From Thiobacillaceae bacterium (GTDB taxonomy: Bacteria > Pseudomonadota > Gammaproteobacteria > Burkholderiales > Thiobacillaceae): a stretch of DNA of 6,976 bases. Every line of letters begins with the position of its first letter. Positions within the stretch are counted from its first letter, which is position 1. The stretch spans positions 1 to 6,976 of the forward strand of contig JAAPAA010000207.1 of the NCBI GenBank assembly GCA_012274165.1, given 5' to 3'. The notes beneath the pieces are model-generated. The model had not been told where the DNA came from. It did no database searches and worked only from the letters and a program-made list of their open reading frames with translations. The position numbers and the translations under genes are program-made. Positions 1 to 5,587 of the stretch are shown here, one piece after another.

Positions 1-2
1 AC

Positions 3-425
3 GACCTGCCCGGACGCGAGGTGCCGTACTTCGCGAGCGACCTCTTCGCCGACACTCGTCATTTCGTTGGTCACGTGCTCGCGGCCGACTCCCGGTTGCC
101 CGACGACTTCCGGGCCGAGGCCATCGAGTGCATCGCGCAGGACCTGGCCGCGTTCGCACAAGAGCTGTCCACACAGGCCGCCGTCCTCGAGGCTGCCCGG
201 ACCGGTCGCCTGCTCGGCACGTTCAGCAGGGCCGTCAACGCGCTCCTCGTCCCGCCCGGCGATGTCGGCGCCCTCCGGGACGCCCTGCGTCTCGTGCTCG
301 ACGACCACGGTGTGCGGAGCCGTCTGATCGCCTCCGGATACGAGCGGGCCGAACAATTCTCCATGCGGCGCCTGGCGGAGCGTTACCTGGAGCTGTACGC
401 CCGGGCGCTCGTGCCGACCGGCTAG
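3..425 (+). CDS. Glycosyltransferase-like protein, C-terminal fragment (5' partial)
   Basis: The frame is open from the left edge (Asp-Leu-Pro-Gly-Arg-Glu before the GTG at 21) to a TAG at 423-425, so the true start lies outside the window. The last ~60 residues resemble the end of a GT4 (GT-B fold) glycosyltransferase: NALLVPPGD, then a helix rich in Leu/Arg (ALRDALRLVLDDHGVRSRL) and a closing helix ending RYLELYARAL. Such enzymes use nucleotide sugars in surface polysaccharide or glycolipid synthesis. The ~75 residues before NALLVPPGD do not look like the usual donor-binding domain: the Glu-x7-Glu region and the Gly-Gly-x-Pro-Glu type segment expected just upstream are missing, so this may itself be a rearranged gene. 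Glu codons are GAG 8, GAA 1, opposite to the gene that follows. The family call rests on the C-terminal motif only. Confidence 0.5.
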   Translation, partial: DLPGREVPYFASDLFADTRHFVGHVLAADSRLPDDFRAEAIECIAQDLAAFAQELSTQAAVLEAARTGRLLGTFSRAVNALLVPPGDVGALRDALRLVLDDHGVRSRLIASGYERAEQFSMRRLAERYLELYARALVPTG

Positions 426-797
426 TGGACCGAATCGCGCGCGGCCGACGAAGCCCAGCTGATCGAAGCCGCGCTTGCCCGCCGGCTGTGGGTGCTGGAA
501 ACCATCGTTACCGCAGCGCCCCTGCTCGGCCTGGTCGGCACCGTGCTCGGCATGATGCATGCCTTCCAGATCATCGGTGGCGAAGGCATCGTCAACCCCA
601 CCGGCGTGACCGGCGGGGTGGCGCAGGCGCTGGTGGCCACCGTGATTGGTTTGCTGATCGCGCTGATTTCGCTGTTCGGCTTTAATTATTTTTCGCGCGT
701 GCAATCGCAAACGATGGATGAAATGGAGCGCCTCGGCACCCGCCTGATCGACCATATCCGCCTGGACCAGGAAGGCCGCACCCATGAAGCGCCGTAA
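426..797 (+). pseudogene. exbB: ExbB/TolQ-family proton channel subunit, 5'-truncated
   Basis: ExbB forms the pentameric inner-membrane channel that, with ExbD, turns proton flow into work on a TonB-type protein. Family-like sequence starts directly after the TAG at 423-425 (Trp-Thr-Glu-Ser-Arg-Ala-Ala-Asp-Glu) and runs to TAA at 795-797. The segments visible are the pre-helix LWVLETIVTAAPLLGLVGT, helix 2 with the conserved Gly-Thr, and helix 3, GGVAQALVATVIGLLIALIS, ending in a short basic/acidic tail. The N-terminal part of the family, including helix 1, is missing. A GTG at 492 could open a 101-residue protein, but it sits inside the conserved region and has no convincing ribosome site, so I treat the gene as truncated. 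Gln replaces the Glu usual in the GxAEAL motif (codon 624-626). The 3' end overlaps exbD by 14 bases, an operon arrangement. Glu codons are GAA 8, GAG 1. Confidence 0.8.
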
Positions 798-1185
798 GCT
801 GCGCACCTATCGCAAGGGGCGGATCGAGATCATCCCGATGATCGACGTCATGTTCTTTCTGCTCGCCACCTTTATGCTGGCGTCGCTGTCGATGCAGAAT
901 CTGGATTCGTTGAAGGTCAACCTGCCGCAGGGACAAGCCGAAAAGCTCAAGGCCGAGCAGCCGCTGATACTGACGCTCACCGGCGATAGCCGTATCCTCG
1001 TCAACAAGACGCCGGTCACGCTCGATACGCTCGCCGACACGCTGAGGCCGCTGATCCGCGACGCCGACCAGAATGTGGTCGTGTCCGCCGACAACGACGC
1101 GCCGCAAGGCTTGGTCGTGCAGGCCATGTTGCGGGCTCGAACGGCAGGCGCAGTGCACTTCCTGATCGCAGTCAAACATCAGTGA
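784..1185 (+). CDS. exbD: ExbD-family biopolymer transport protein
   Basis: A 133-residue protein of normal ExbD length. It has a short basic cytoplasmic N-terminus (MKRRKLRTYRKGR), one membrane helix at about residues 16-36 (IIPMIDVMFFLLATFM) and a periplasmic domain to the end. Asp21 in IPMIDVMFFLL aligns with the proton-carrying Asp of ExbD/TolR (Asp25 in E. coli ExbD), so the motor residue is present. The periplasmic part follows the family's strand-helix pattern, with LTLTGDSRILVNKTPVTLDTLADTL and VVVSADNDAPQGLVVQAM. The ATG at 784 is supported by AGGAAGG at 769-775, eight bases upstream, inside the 3' end of exbB. The TonB-like gene begins within about 13-25 bases downstream. ExbD works with ExbB in the inner membrane to energise a TonB-type partner; the specific cargo cannot be read from this sequence. 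Confidence 0.92.
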   Translation: MKRRKLRTYRKGRIEIIPMIDVMFFLLATFMLASLSMQNLDSLKVNLPQGQAEKLKAEQPLILTLTGDSRILVNKTPVTLDTLADTLRPLIRDADQNVVVSADNDAPQGLVVQAMLRARTAGAVHFLIAVKHQ

Positions 1186-1198
1186 TGCTGTTGTAAGC

Positions 1199-2014
1199 GT
1201 GCCCGGAATGATGTCGAAAGAACCATCGTTTTGGTGGTCCATTCCGCTGGCCTTCTTGCTGTGGCTGGCGCTGCTGTGGGGCTTCGGATTTTTCCTGAAG
1301 CCACCGTTAAACGCACCGCCACCCGGCGTTGCCATCGATGCGCGGCTGGTGGAACTGCCCGAAGCCCAGCCAGCACAGCAACCGGCGCAAGCAGCTGTGG
1401 CGCCACCCGCCCGGCTTCCAGCCAAGCCGAAGTTGCGTGTGTCGAAACTGGTTCCGCCGCCCAAAACGCAACCCATTCAACCGGCGCCGCCCATGGCGCC
1501 CCAGGCCTTGCCCAAGCCAGCACAGCCGTTGAATCTTGAGCGCCCGTCCGATGCGCCGACCGACATGATGTCCTATGTCAATGCGGCACGCGCGCGTCGC
1601 CAGGCCGCAGACATGGATGCTGGCGGCAGCGCCCAGCAACCCAGTGCAGACGAAATCCGCATGGCCAACATCCGCCGTAACCTGCAACCTGCCGGCACCA
1701 ACGGGATTTTCCAGATCCTCGATATCCAGCCGCGCACCGCGCGGTTTTCATTCCGCTCCTGGACCACGAATGCTAGCAACCCGCAACGCGAAACCATCAC
1801 CGTCAGCGCCGGGCCGGATGGCGATATCGAACTCGCGATCGTCCGCAGAATGATTGGCCTGATCCGCAATTACTTCAAGGGTGATTTCAACTGGGAATCG
1901 CAACGGCTGGGACAAGTGGTGGTGTTGTCGGCACGCGAAGAAGATACGGCTGAACTTGAGGACTTCATGAAGCGGGAATTTTTTGGGGTGGGGGCAAGCA
2001 ATGTGGCGCATTGA
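1199..2014 (+). CDS. TonB-like proline-rich membrane protein, third gene of the exb operon
   Basis: Built like an energy transducer. There is a short cytoplasmic start, one membrane helix at about residues 11-33 (FWWSIPLAFLLWLALLWGFGFFL), then a periplasmic Pro/Ala/Gln/Lys-rich spacer at about 35-120 that opens with ARLVELPEAQP, a typical TonB feature. The C-terminal ~100 residues (NLQPAGTNGIFQILDIQPRT..., IVRRMIGLIRNYFKGDFNW, VVVLSAREED) form a compact domain that I do not recognise as the TonB_C fold. The position right behind exbD supports a role as the motor's partner. The start is uncertain: GTG 1199, ATG 1208 and ATG 1211 are all in frame and none has a clear ribosome site, so the longest version is given (271 residues). 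The gene ends four bases before an intrinsic terminator. I am sure of the topology and operon role, less sure about calling it TonB. Confidence 0.75.
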   Translation: MPGMMSKEPSFWWSIPLAFLLWLALLWGFGFFLKPPLNAPPPGVAIDARLVELPEAQPAQQPAQAAVAPPARLPAKPKLRVSKLVPPPKTQPIQPAPPMAPQALPKPAQPLNLERPSDAPTDMMSYVNAARARRQAADMDAGGSAQQPSADEIRMANIRRNLQPAGTNGIFQILDIQPRTARFSFRSWTTNASNPQRETITVSAGPDGDIELAIVRRMIGLIRNYFKGDFNWESQRLGQVVVLSAREEDTAELEDFMKREFFGVGASNVAH

Positions 2015-2017
2015 GAA

Positions 2018-2039
2018 GGGTGAGTATTACCCGTTTTTT
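2018..2039 (+). terminator. Intrinsic terminator of the exbB-exbD-tonB-like operon
   Basis: A six-pair stem, GGGTGA / TTACCC (one G-T pair), with a three-base loop GTA at 2018-2032. One G and then six T (2034-2039) follow. It starts four bases after the TGA of the TonB-like gene. Stem, loop and T-tract fit a Rho-independent terminator for the + strand. Confidence 0.75.
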
Positions 2040-2044
2040 CAGCG

Positions 2045-2073
2045 GCGTTGGGTGAGTGCTTTCGACCCAACGC
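2045..2073. repeat. Perfect 9-bp inverted repeat (stem-loop)
   Basis: GCGTTGGGT at 2045-2053 pairs exactly with ACCCAACGC at 2065-2073 around an 11-base loop. No T-run follows on either strand, so it is not itself a classical terminator, though it lies just behind one and could protect the mRNA 3' end. GTTGGGT/ACCCAAC palindromes are also common as scattered REP-like elements in proteobacteria; only one copy is present here. Confidence 0.5.
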
Positions 2074-2194
2074 GGCCGGTCATGACTTATTGGCTGAGTC
2101 TTTTCATGTAGCGAAAGCGGCCATTTCACAATCCGCACCCGGGCATCTGGACCATTATGGTAGAGCAACCGGGAGCATAATCCGTCTGCCATCG

Positions 2195-2223
2195 GTCTCC
2201 TTTTTATAATGCAACATGGAGAC
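2195..2223 (+). promoter_or_regulatory. Candidate promoter with flanking inverted repeat, upstream of the HNH-like gene
   Basis: A perfect -10 hexamer, TATAAT (2205-2210), lies in the 17-base gap between GTCTCC (2195-2200) and its exact complement GGAGAC (2218-2223). The geometry fits an operator overlapping a promoter. No good -35 box lies 16-18 bases upstream, which weakens the call. Transcription from here would leave a leader of about 115 bases before the ATG at 2335. GTCTC recurs at 2274-2278 and 2312-2316. Confidence 0.3.
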
Positions 2224-2334
2224 TATCCACGTAAGACAGATTAGAGTCATCTAGATAGATCACCATGACAGCCGTCTCTATATTAATAAATGATAAATAT
2301 CGGGCCCACGGGTCTCTTGAATAACTGTTAGAGC

Positions 2335-3120
2335 ATGCGTGTCTGCATCTTTTGCCAAGTTCCCCTTAGTGCTGCTAATCGTGCCAAGGAACATGTCCTA
2401 CGTCATTCATGGCTCCGTGCATTAGGGCACAAGAAGTCAGGGATTTCTTTGGGCAAGTTTTCGAAACATGGTTTCATTGCCGAACAAAACCTTGCAGCAG
2501 ACCAACTGCAAACTGGAGAGGTCTGCGCGAATTGCAATAACGGATGGATGGACCATCTAGATCGACGCATCGAACACATCATTCTTGGTTTAGCTCGAAC
2601 ACCAGGTACGGGTATTCATCTGAGCAAGCAGGACTCCAGAACGGTCGGGCGTTGGCTACTCAAGACGGCTTGTAGTTTCATGCACACTGATGCTCATGAA
2701 CGGCGCCATATCCCTAGGTCCATTCTCTCAAATGTTCGCAGGGAGGGTTATCTTCCTCCTGGCTTTGTCGCGTTTGCAGCTCGTTCGGCTCTCCCTACAA
2801 AGGGAGTCGGAATAGCACATCTGGATATGTGGCCAGAATCATCGCTTGGCCACATCGGGGGATTACCACAAACTCGCAGACTAAAATTTGGCATTCAATA
2901 CGACAACGTTATGCTCGGCTGTAGTTATGTGAACTGTGTAACCCCTGTATTTACAGGCGTGGATGGGTTTCACGTCCCACTTCTACAATCGCGTGCGAAG
3001 TTTGTACTAACGATGCCACCGCCCGGAGAACCAGATCAATGGATTGAGTTTCCAATCAATGTTGATAACACAATCCTAAATCTCTTTTTGTTATTGGTCG
3101 GAGTAACGCATTCAGAATGA
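2335..3120 (+). CDS. HNH-like zinc-ribbon protein, putative endonuclease
   Basis: A 261-residue protein. The first ~75 residues carry the cysteine/histidine pattern of HNH-type nucleases built on a zinc ribbon: Cys4-x2-Cys7, Glu19-His20 in AKEHVLRHSWL, and Cys64-x2-Cys67-Asn-Asn-Gly-Trp-Met. By analogy the four Cys would hold zinc, and His20 with Asn68/Asn69 would lie near a metal-dependent DNA-cutting site; this is inferred from spacing. The remaining ~185 residues match no family I know, with no membrane segment or second nuclease motif. Third codon positions are visibly AT-richer than in the neighbours on either side, suggesting horizontal gain. The gene stands alone on the + strand, converging on the VOC gene. 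The ribosome site is weak (TTAGAG just before the ATG). Phage, defence or other mobile origin is possible, but no partner gene is present. The sequence does not show whether it is active or what it targets. Confidence 0.65.
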   Translation: MRVCIFCQVPLSAANRAKEHVLRHSWLRALGHKKSGISLGKFSKHGFIAEQNLAADQLQTGEVCANCNNGWMDHLDRRIEHIILGLARTPGTGIHLSKQDSRTVGRWLLKTACSFMHTDAHERRHIPRSILSNVRREGYLPPGFVAFAARSALPTKGVGIAHLDMWPESSLGHIGGLPQTRRLKFGIQYDNVMLGCSYVNCVTPVFTGVDGFHVPLLQSRAKFVLTMPPPGEPDQWIEFPINVDNTILNLFLLLVGVTHSE

Positions 3121-3129
3121 AATAAGCTT

Positions 3130-3159
3130 TCACGTGCACGCTCTAACCGCTCACGTGCA
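3130..3159. repeat. Two TCACGTGCA direct repeats 21 bp apart
   Basis: TCACGTGCA occurs at 3130-3138 and 3151-3159. The 21-base spacing is about two helical turns, so both would face one side of the DNA. Because each contains the palindrome CACGTG, TGCACG (3135-3140) and CGTGCA (3154-3159) can also pair as a stem with a 13-base loop. It lies just behind the HNH-like stop, so it could be a weak terminator or a protein-binding site. Confidence 0.4.
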
Positions 3160-3169
3160 TGGGCCGCAC

Positions 3170-3185
3170 CGGATAAACGGATAAA
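3170..3185. repeat. Tandem 8-bp repeat
   Basis: CGGATAAA is present twice in direct succession (3170-3177 and 3178-3185) in the non-coding gap between the convergent HNH-like and VOC genes. Function unknown; it could be replication slippage. Confidence 0.5.
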
Positions 3186-3239
3186 CCCCGGCACACCCTA
3201 AACTCAAACGTCGACTGCCCGCTTGGGAACGTAGAGGGA

Positions 3240-3265
3240 AACTCAGGGTCAAAACTCAGAGTCAA
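3240..3265. repeat. Tandem 13-bp repeat with one mismatch
   Basis: AACTCAGGGTCAA (3240-3252) is followed at once by AACTCAGAGTCAA (3253-3265), 12 of 13 bases identical. It lies in the same non-coding gap as the two other short repeats, about 95 bases from the VOC stop. No function can be assigned. Confidence 0.5.
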
Positions 3266-3357
3266 GTCTTGCATTAACACATTTCCCAACGCCGTGGTCT
3301 TGCCAACTCCCCAACTCCGAAAGCAGCCGGCTAGCAGAAAATGATGCTCAATGAGCG

Positions 3358-3837
3358 TCAACCGCGCCGGGCGGCTTCGATCGCAGCGATGTCAATCTTT
3401 CCCATCTGCATCATCGCCTCGAAAGCGCGCTTGGCCGCCGCGCGATCAGGATCGGCAATTGCGGCAGTCAGGGCGCGTGGCGTGATCTGCCACGACAGGC
3501 CCCACTTGTCCTTGCACCAGCCGCATGCGCTTTCCTCGCCGCCGTTTCTGACAATCGCATTCCACAAGCGGTCGGTTTCGGCCTGGTCGTCGGTCGCAAC
3601 CTGGAAGGAGAAAGCCTCGCTGTGCTTGAACGCCAGCCCTCCGTTCAGGCCGACACAAGGGATGCCCATCACGGTGAACTCGACCGTCAAGACGTCGCCC
3701 TCTTTACCATCGGGATAGTCGCCGGGCGCGCGAAGGATCGTTCCCACTGCGCTGTCCGGAAACGTCTCGGCATAGAACTGCGCGGCTTCTACTGCGGTGT
3801 CGTTGAACCAGAGACAAATCGTGTTCTTGCTGATCAT
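3358..3837 (-). CDS. VOC-family protein, PhnB / 3-demethylubiquinone methyltransferase-like
   Basis: A 159-residue protein of the vicinal-oxygen-chelate fold as found in PhnB-like proteins. The order is ICLWFNDTAVEAAQFYAETFPDSAV (first beta-alpha unit), GDVLTVEFTVMGIPCVGLNGG, FSFQVATDDQAETDRLWNAIVRNGG, then ESACGWCKDKWGLSWQITPRAL, where Cys-Gly-Trp-Cys-x2-Lys-Trp-Gly-Leu-Ser-Trp-Gln is the family signature. Annotated functions vary and often lack experiment, so no substrate is given despite the methyltransferase name in the Pfam title. The start at 3837 is chosen over an in-frame ATG at 3864 because AGGAG sits seven bases before it. The nitroreductase gene lies 87 bases upstream on the same strand and could share a transcript. 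The C-terminal tail (FEAMMQMGKIDIAAIEAA) is also typical of these proteins. Confidence 0.9.
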   Translation of the reverse strand: MISKNTICLWFNDTAVEAAQFYAETFPDSAVGTILRAPGDYPDGKEGDVLTVEFTVMGIPCVGLNGGLAFKHSEAFSFQVATDDQAETDRLWNAIVRNGGEESACGWCKDKWGLSWQITPRALTAAIADPDRAAAKRAFEAMMQMGKIDIAAIEAARRG

Positions 3838-3924
3838 TTTGATTCTCCTGTAGACGAAGTACATGGCTCAAACCATGGGGACTGCCCGATTTCTTTTGCC
3901 GGGTTCCTTAGGGGAGACCCTCTT

Positions 3925-4509
3925 TCAATCGCCATCCTTGCGCATCCGCTGCGGTGCCGTGTAAGCGCACTGCCCCAAGGCAATCACCAGCGCAGGGGAT
4001 TCACCCGGCGAAATATTCAGCGCGACCCTGAGTACAGCATCGTCGAAGCCGCCGATGGGGCAACTGCCCAATCCTAGATGGGCCGCCTGCAACAGCATGT
4101 GCGCGGCGGCGAAGTTGCATTGGCCCCGGGCCCAGGCAGGCACGTCTTCCGCATGATGGAACGCCCGATAGGTTTCATAGATCGACGCCGTATCCTTGCC
4201 TCGCGTTTCGGCAGAGAAACGTGCGCGCACGTAATCCGAGTCCGGGTCGAGTGCGTCGACCAGGGCGACGATGACGATGAAGGCGGCGGCCGTGGCGGCG
4301 GCGGGCTGGTCGTAGCAGGCGCGGGCGATGGCTGCCCGCTCCGCTGCGTCGGTCACGCTGATGAAGCGCCAGGGTTCGAGGCCGAATGCGGATGGCGCGA
4401 GGCGGCCGGCTTCGCGCAACAGGCTGAGTTCGCTGGCGCTAACGGTCTGCCCGGCGACGAACTGGCGGCAGGCGTAGCGTTGTTGTATCGCATCGAGCAG
4501 GGCGGGCAT
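3925..4509 (-). CDS. Nitroreductase-family NAD(P)H-dependent oxidoreductase
   Basis: A 194-residue flavoprotein of the NfsB/nitroreductase fold. Such enzymes bind FMN as a dimer in the cytoplasm and reduce nitro compounds, quinones or similar acceptors with NAD(P)H. Visible features are RYACRQF at residues 11-17 (the Arg-rich phosphate-binding start), LAPSAFGLEPWRFISV at 38-52 (the family's APSxxNxQPW segment, here with Gly-Leu-Glu), the central helix NFAAAHMLLQAAHLGLGSCPIGGFD at 132-156, and the closing strand ALVIALGQC. The Asn usual in APSxxNxQPW is replaced by Gly, a small departure. The ATG at 4509 has GGAG nine bases upstream. It is followed by the VOC gene on the same strand; no clear terminator separates them. 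The natural substrate cannot be told from sequence. Confidence 0.9.
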   Translation of the reverse strand: MPALLDAIQQRYACRQFVAGQTVSASELSLLREAGRLAPSAFGLEPWRFISVTDAAERAAIARACYDQPAAATAAAFIVIVALVDALDPDSDYVRARFSAETRGKDTASIYETYRAFHHAEDVPAWARGQCNFAAAHMLLQAAHLGLGSCPIGGFDDAVLRVALNISPGESPALVIALGQCAYTAPQRMRKDGD

Positions 4510-4578
4510 CGCGGCATTCTCCAGTGAAGCATTCGTTCAGCTTAGGACGTACCAGGATGGCTTCAACGATTTACTGGA

Positions 4579-4704
4579 TTACTGCGCGAAACCCGCCAAT
4601 TCTGCTAACGCCTCAGCACCCAGTTTCTCAAATGTTTCCTGGCTGAACAGGGTGACGACCCCCGCCATTTCACTCCGCCATGGCTGCTGCACAGAGCGTT
4701 CAGC
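4579..4704 (-). pseudogene. Decayed duplicate of the 3' end of the HIT/GalT-like gene
   Basis: On the - strand this encodes SEMAGVVTLFSQETFEKLG, a few more residues and then TAA (4579-4581). It matches the last ~35 codons of the HIT/GalT-like gene that ends at 6267, including the position of the stop. Hand alignment gives about 86% identity over 126 bases: 4641-4676 equals 6332-6367 exactly (36 bases), while the parts either side are about 79% and 86% identical. There is a 3-base gap near the stop and a 1-base loss after 4676 that breaks the frame. Homology fades past 4704, so the rest of the gene is absent. Both copies have the same orientation and bracket the PAP2 and DUF4337 genes. Confidence 0.85.
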
Positions 4705-4718
4705 CTGTCGAAATCATA

Positions 4719-4735
4719 GGGGCCAACCTGGCCCC
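4719..4735 (-). terminator. Stem-loop after the PAP2 gene, possible terminator
   Basis: GGGGCC (4719-4724) pairs perfectly with GGCCCC (4730-4735) around a five-base loop, starting three bases after the PAP2 stop on the - strand. The strong GC stem at this position suggests termination, but only a weak T-rich tail (TATGATTT) follows, so it may be Rho-assisted or simply stabilise the 3' end. Confidence 0.45.
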
Positions 4736-4738
4736 ATT

Positions 4739-5380
4739 TCAGGATATCAACTGGCCAGGCCGATGAAGGTCCTGCCGTATATAGGGGCGTGCATGGCCTG
4801 ACAGGGCAAGCGCGATCCGAATCTCGATGGTATGGCTAGGTAGATAGCTTGATAGTGAAGAATTCAGAGCTAACAGCAGCAGCAACCCGGAGGAGACGGC
4901 AAGATAGCGTGCGGGAAGCGGACTCCGCATTGCCCGGTAAGCCAACAGGCTCACGGTTGCGCCAAGCAGCCAGCCAATCACGACTTCGCTGATGCTGTGC
5001 GCGCCCAGGATCACGCGTGACCACGCAACCAATGCGCTAACCATCAAGCCAAGAATGACGCCTGCGGGATGGAGCCGCTTTGATGAACCGGCAAGCAGCC
5101 AGCCCAGCCAGATTGGAATCACCGACGATGACAGCATGGCATGACCGCTGATGCCGGTGAAGTCGAGCGTTGCACTGCCCAGCCCCCAGCCGATAAATGC
5201 AATTTTACTAAACAGCACAATGACGATCGCCGACAGCATTGTCAGAACCCAGGTGCTCAGCTCAGTTTGTCGGCCTGCCAGAGCGAATCCGCTAAAGATC
5301 ATCGCGGCCATCGGCAGCATGATGCCGGCGGCGCCTAGATGGGTGATGGCAAGCCAGACTTGCGGAGGCAGCAAATACAT
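4739..5380 (-). CDS. PAP2-superfamily membrane phosphatase
   Basis: A 213-residue multi-pass membrane protein with about six hydrophobic segments. PAP2 enzymes remove phosphate from lipids such as phosphatidate or undecaprenyl diphosphate through a phospho-histidine. Motif C2 is seen as Ser78-Gly79-His80 in DFTGISGHAML. Motif C3 is seen as Ser121-Arg122-x5-His128-x3-Glu132 (SRVILGAHSISEVV), with Glu in place of the usual Asp. Motif C1 is reduced: Lys59 is present (KIAFIGWG) but no Arg-Pro pair follows. The helix-associated order is otherwise typical, with 40 residues between C2 and C3. The ATG at 5380 has no obvious ribosome site; no better in-frame ATG lies upstream. The C-terminal ~35 residues are polar (ALSGHARPYIRQDLHRPG). 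It is divergent from the DUF4337 gene and lies between the two HIT-gene 3' copies. The substrate is not known. Confidence 0.8.
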   Translation of the reverse strand: MYLLPPQVWLAITHLGAAGIMLPMAAMIFSGFALAGRQTELSTWVLTMLSAIVIVLFSKIAFIGWGLGSATLDFTGISGHAMLSSSVIPIWLGWLLAGSSKRLHPAGVILGLMVSALVAWSRVILGAHSISEVVIGWLLGATVSLLAYRAMRSPLPARYLAVSSGLLLLLALNSSLSSYLPSHTIEIRIALALSGHARPYIRQDLHRPGQLIS

Positions 5381-5493
5381 CGTTGTAGCAATCGGCTGGA
5401 AAAATAGGGTCTGCCTATTGTATGACCAGACAACTCCGGTCGTTCGTGCCAGGGGAAAGGTTAATAAATAGCGTCCAGTTGCGGGTCGCGTCG

Positions 5494-5503
5494 CATCCGG
5501 ATG
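5494..5503. promoter_or_regulatory. 10-bp palindrome in the divergent PAP2 / DUF4337 intergenic region
   Basis: CATCCGGATG is a perfect palindrome in the ~207-base gap from which both genes are read outward. The gap must hold both promoters, but I see no pair of good -35/-10 boxes on either strand; TACAAT facing the PAP2 gene is the best single -10 match. The palindrome could be a regulator site or chance. Confidence 0.25.
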
Positions 5504-5587
5504 GAACTATTTTTGCAAAGTGGTATCGATGTGACGGCTGTATTGCACTGGGACTAAACGTTATTCAACATGCATGAGGTTGGTCAG

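Larger units (their letters stand above)
2015..2334. other. 320-base non-coding region between the exb operon and the HNH-like gene
   Basis: No convincing gene on either strand. From left to right it holds the operon terminator (2018-2039), a perfect stem-loop (2045-2073), a GC-moderate stretch with no visible signal (about 2075-2190), a candidate promoter/operator (2195-2223), the palindrome ATCTAGAT (2249-2256) and an AT-rich run (about 2279-2300) before the HNH-like start. Base composition shifts to AT-richer from roughly 2200 onward, which may mark the left edge of an acquired segment. Confidence 0.6.

Noticed and set aside
682..1539. Long - strand and alternative frames across exbD and the TonB-like gene (for example 264 residues at 682-1476)
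   Set aside because: Shadows of GC-rich coding sequence: low-complexity Arg/Ala/Gly-rich translations without motifs, opposite to well-supported genes.
2155..2195. tRNA-Met-like fragment (GGTAGAGCA followed by CATAATCCG)
   Set aside because: Two short matches to a D-arm and anticodon region, but the anticodon stem does not pair, the base before CAT is G not T, and there is no T-arm, acceptor stem or CCA. Probably chance.
3143..3361. 72-residue - strand frame containing GVGKTT, like a P-loop
   Set aside because: No Gly at the first Walker A position, no Walker B, it covers the tandem repeats, and codon pattern and composition do not look coding. It may be chance.
3862..3877. CATGG / CCATG inverted repeat upstream of the VOC gene
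   Set aside because: Only five pairs with a six-base loop and no conserved placement; too short to call an operator or terminator.
3341..4527. + strand frames across the VOC and nitroreductase genes (3341-3718, 3622-4077, 4078-4527)
   Set aside because: They lie opposite two clearly recognised - strand genes and show no family features of their own.
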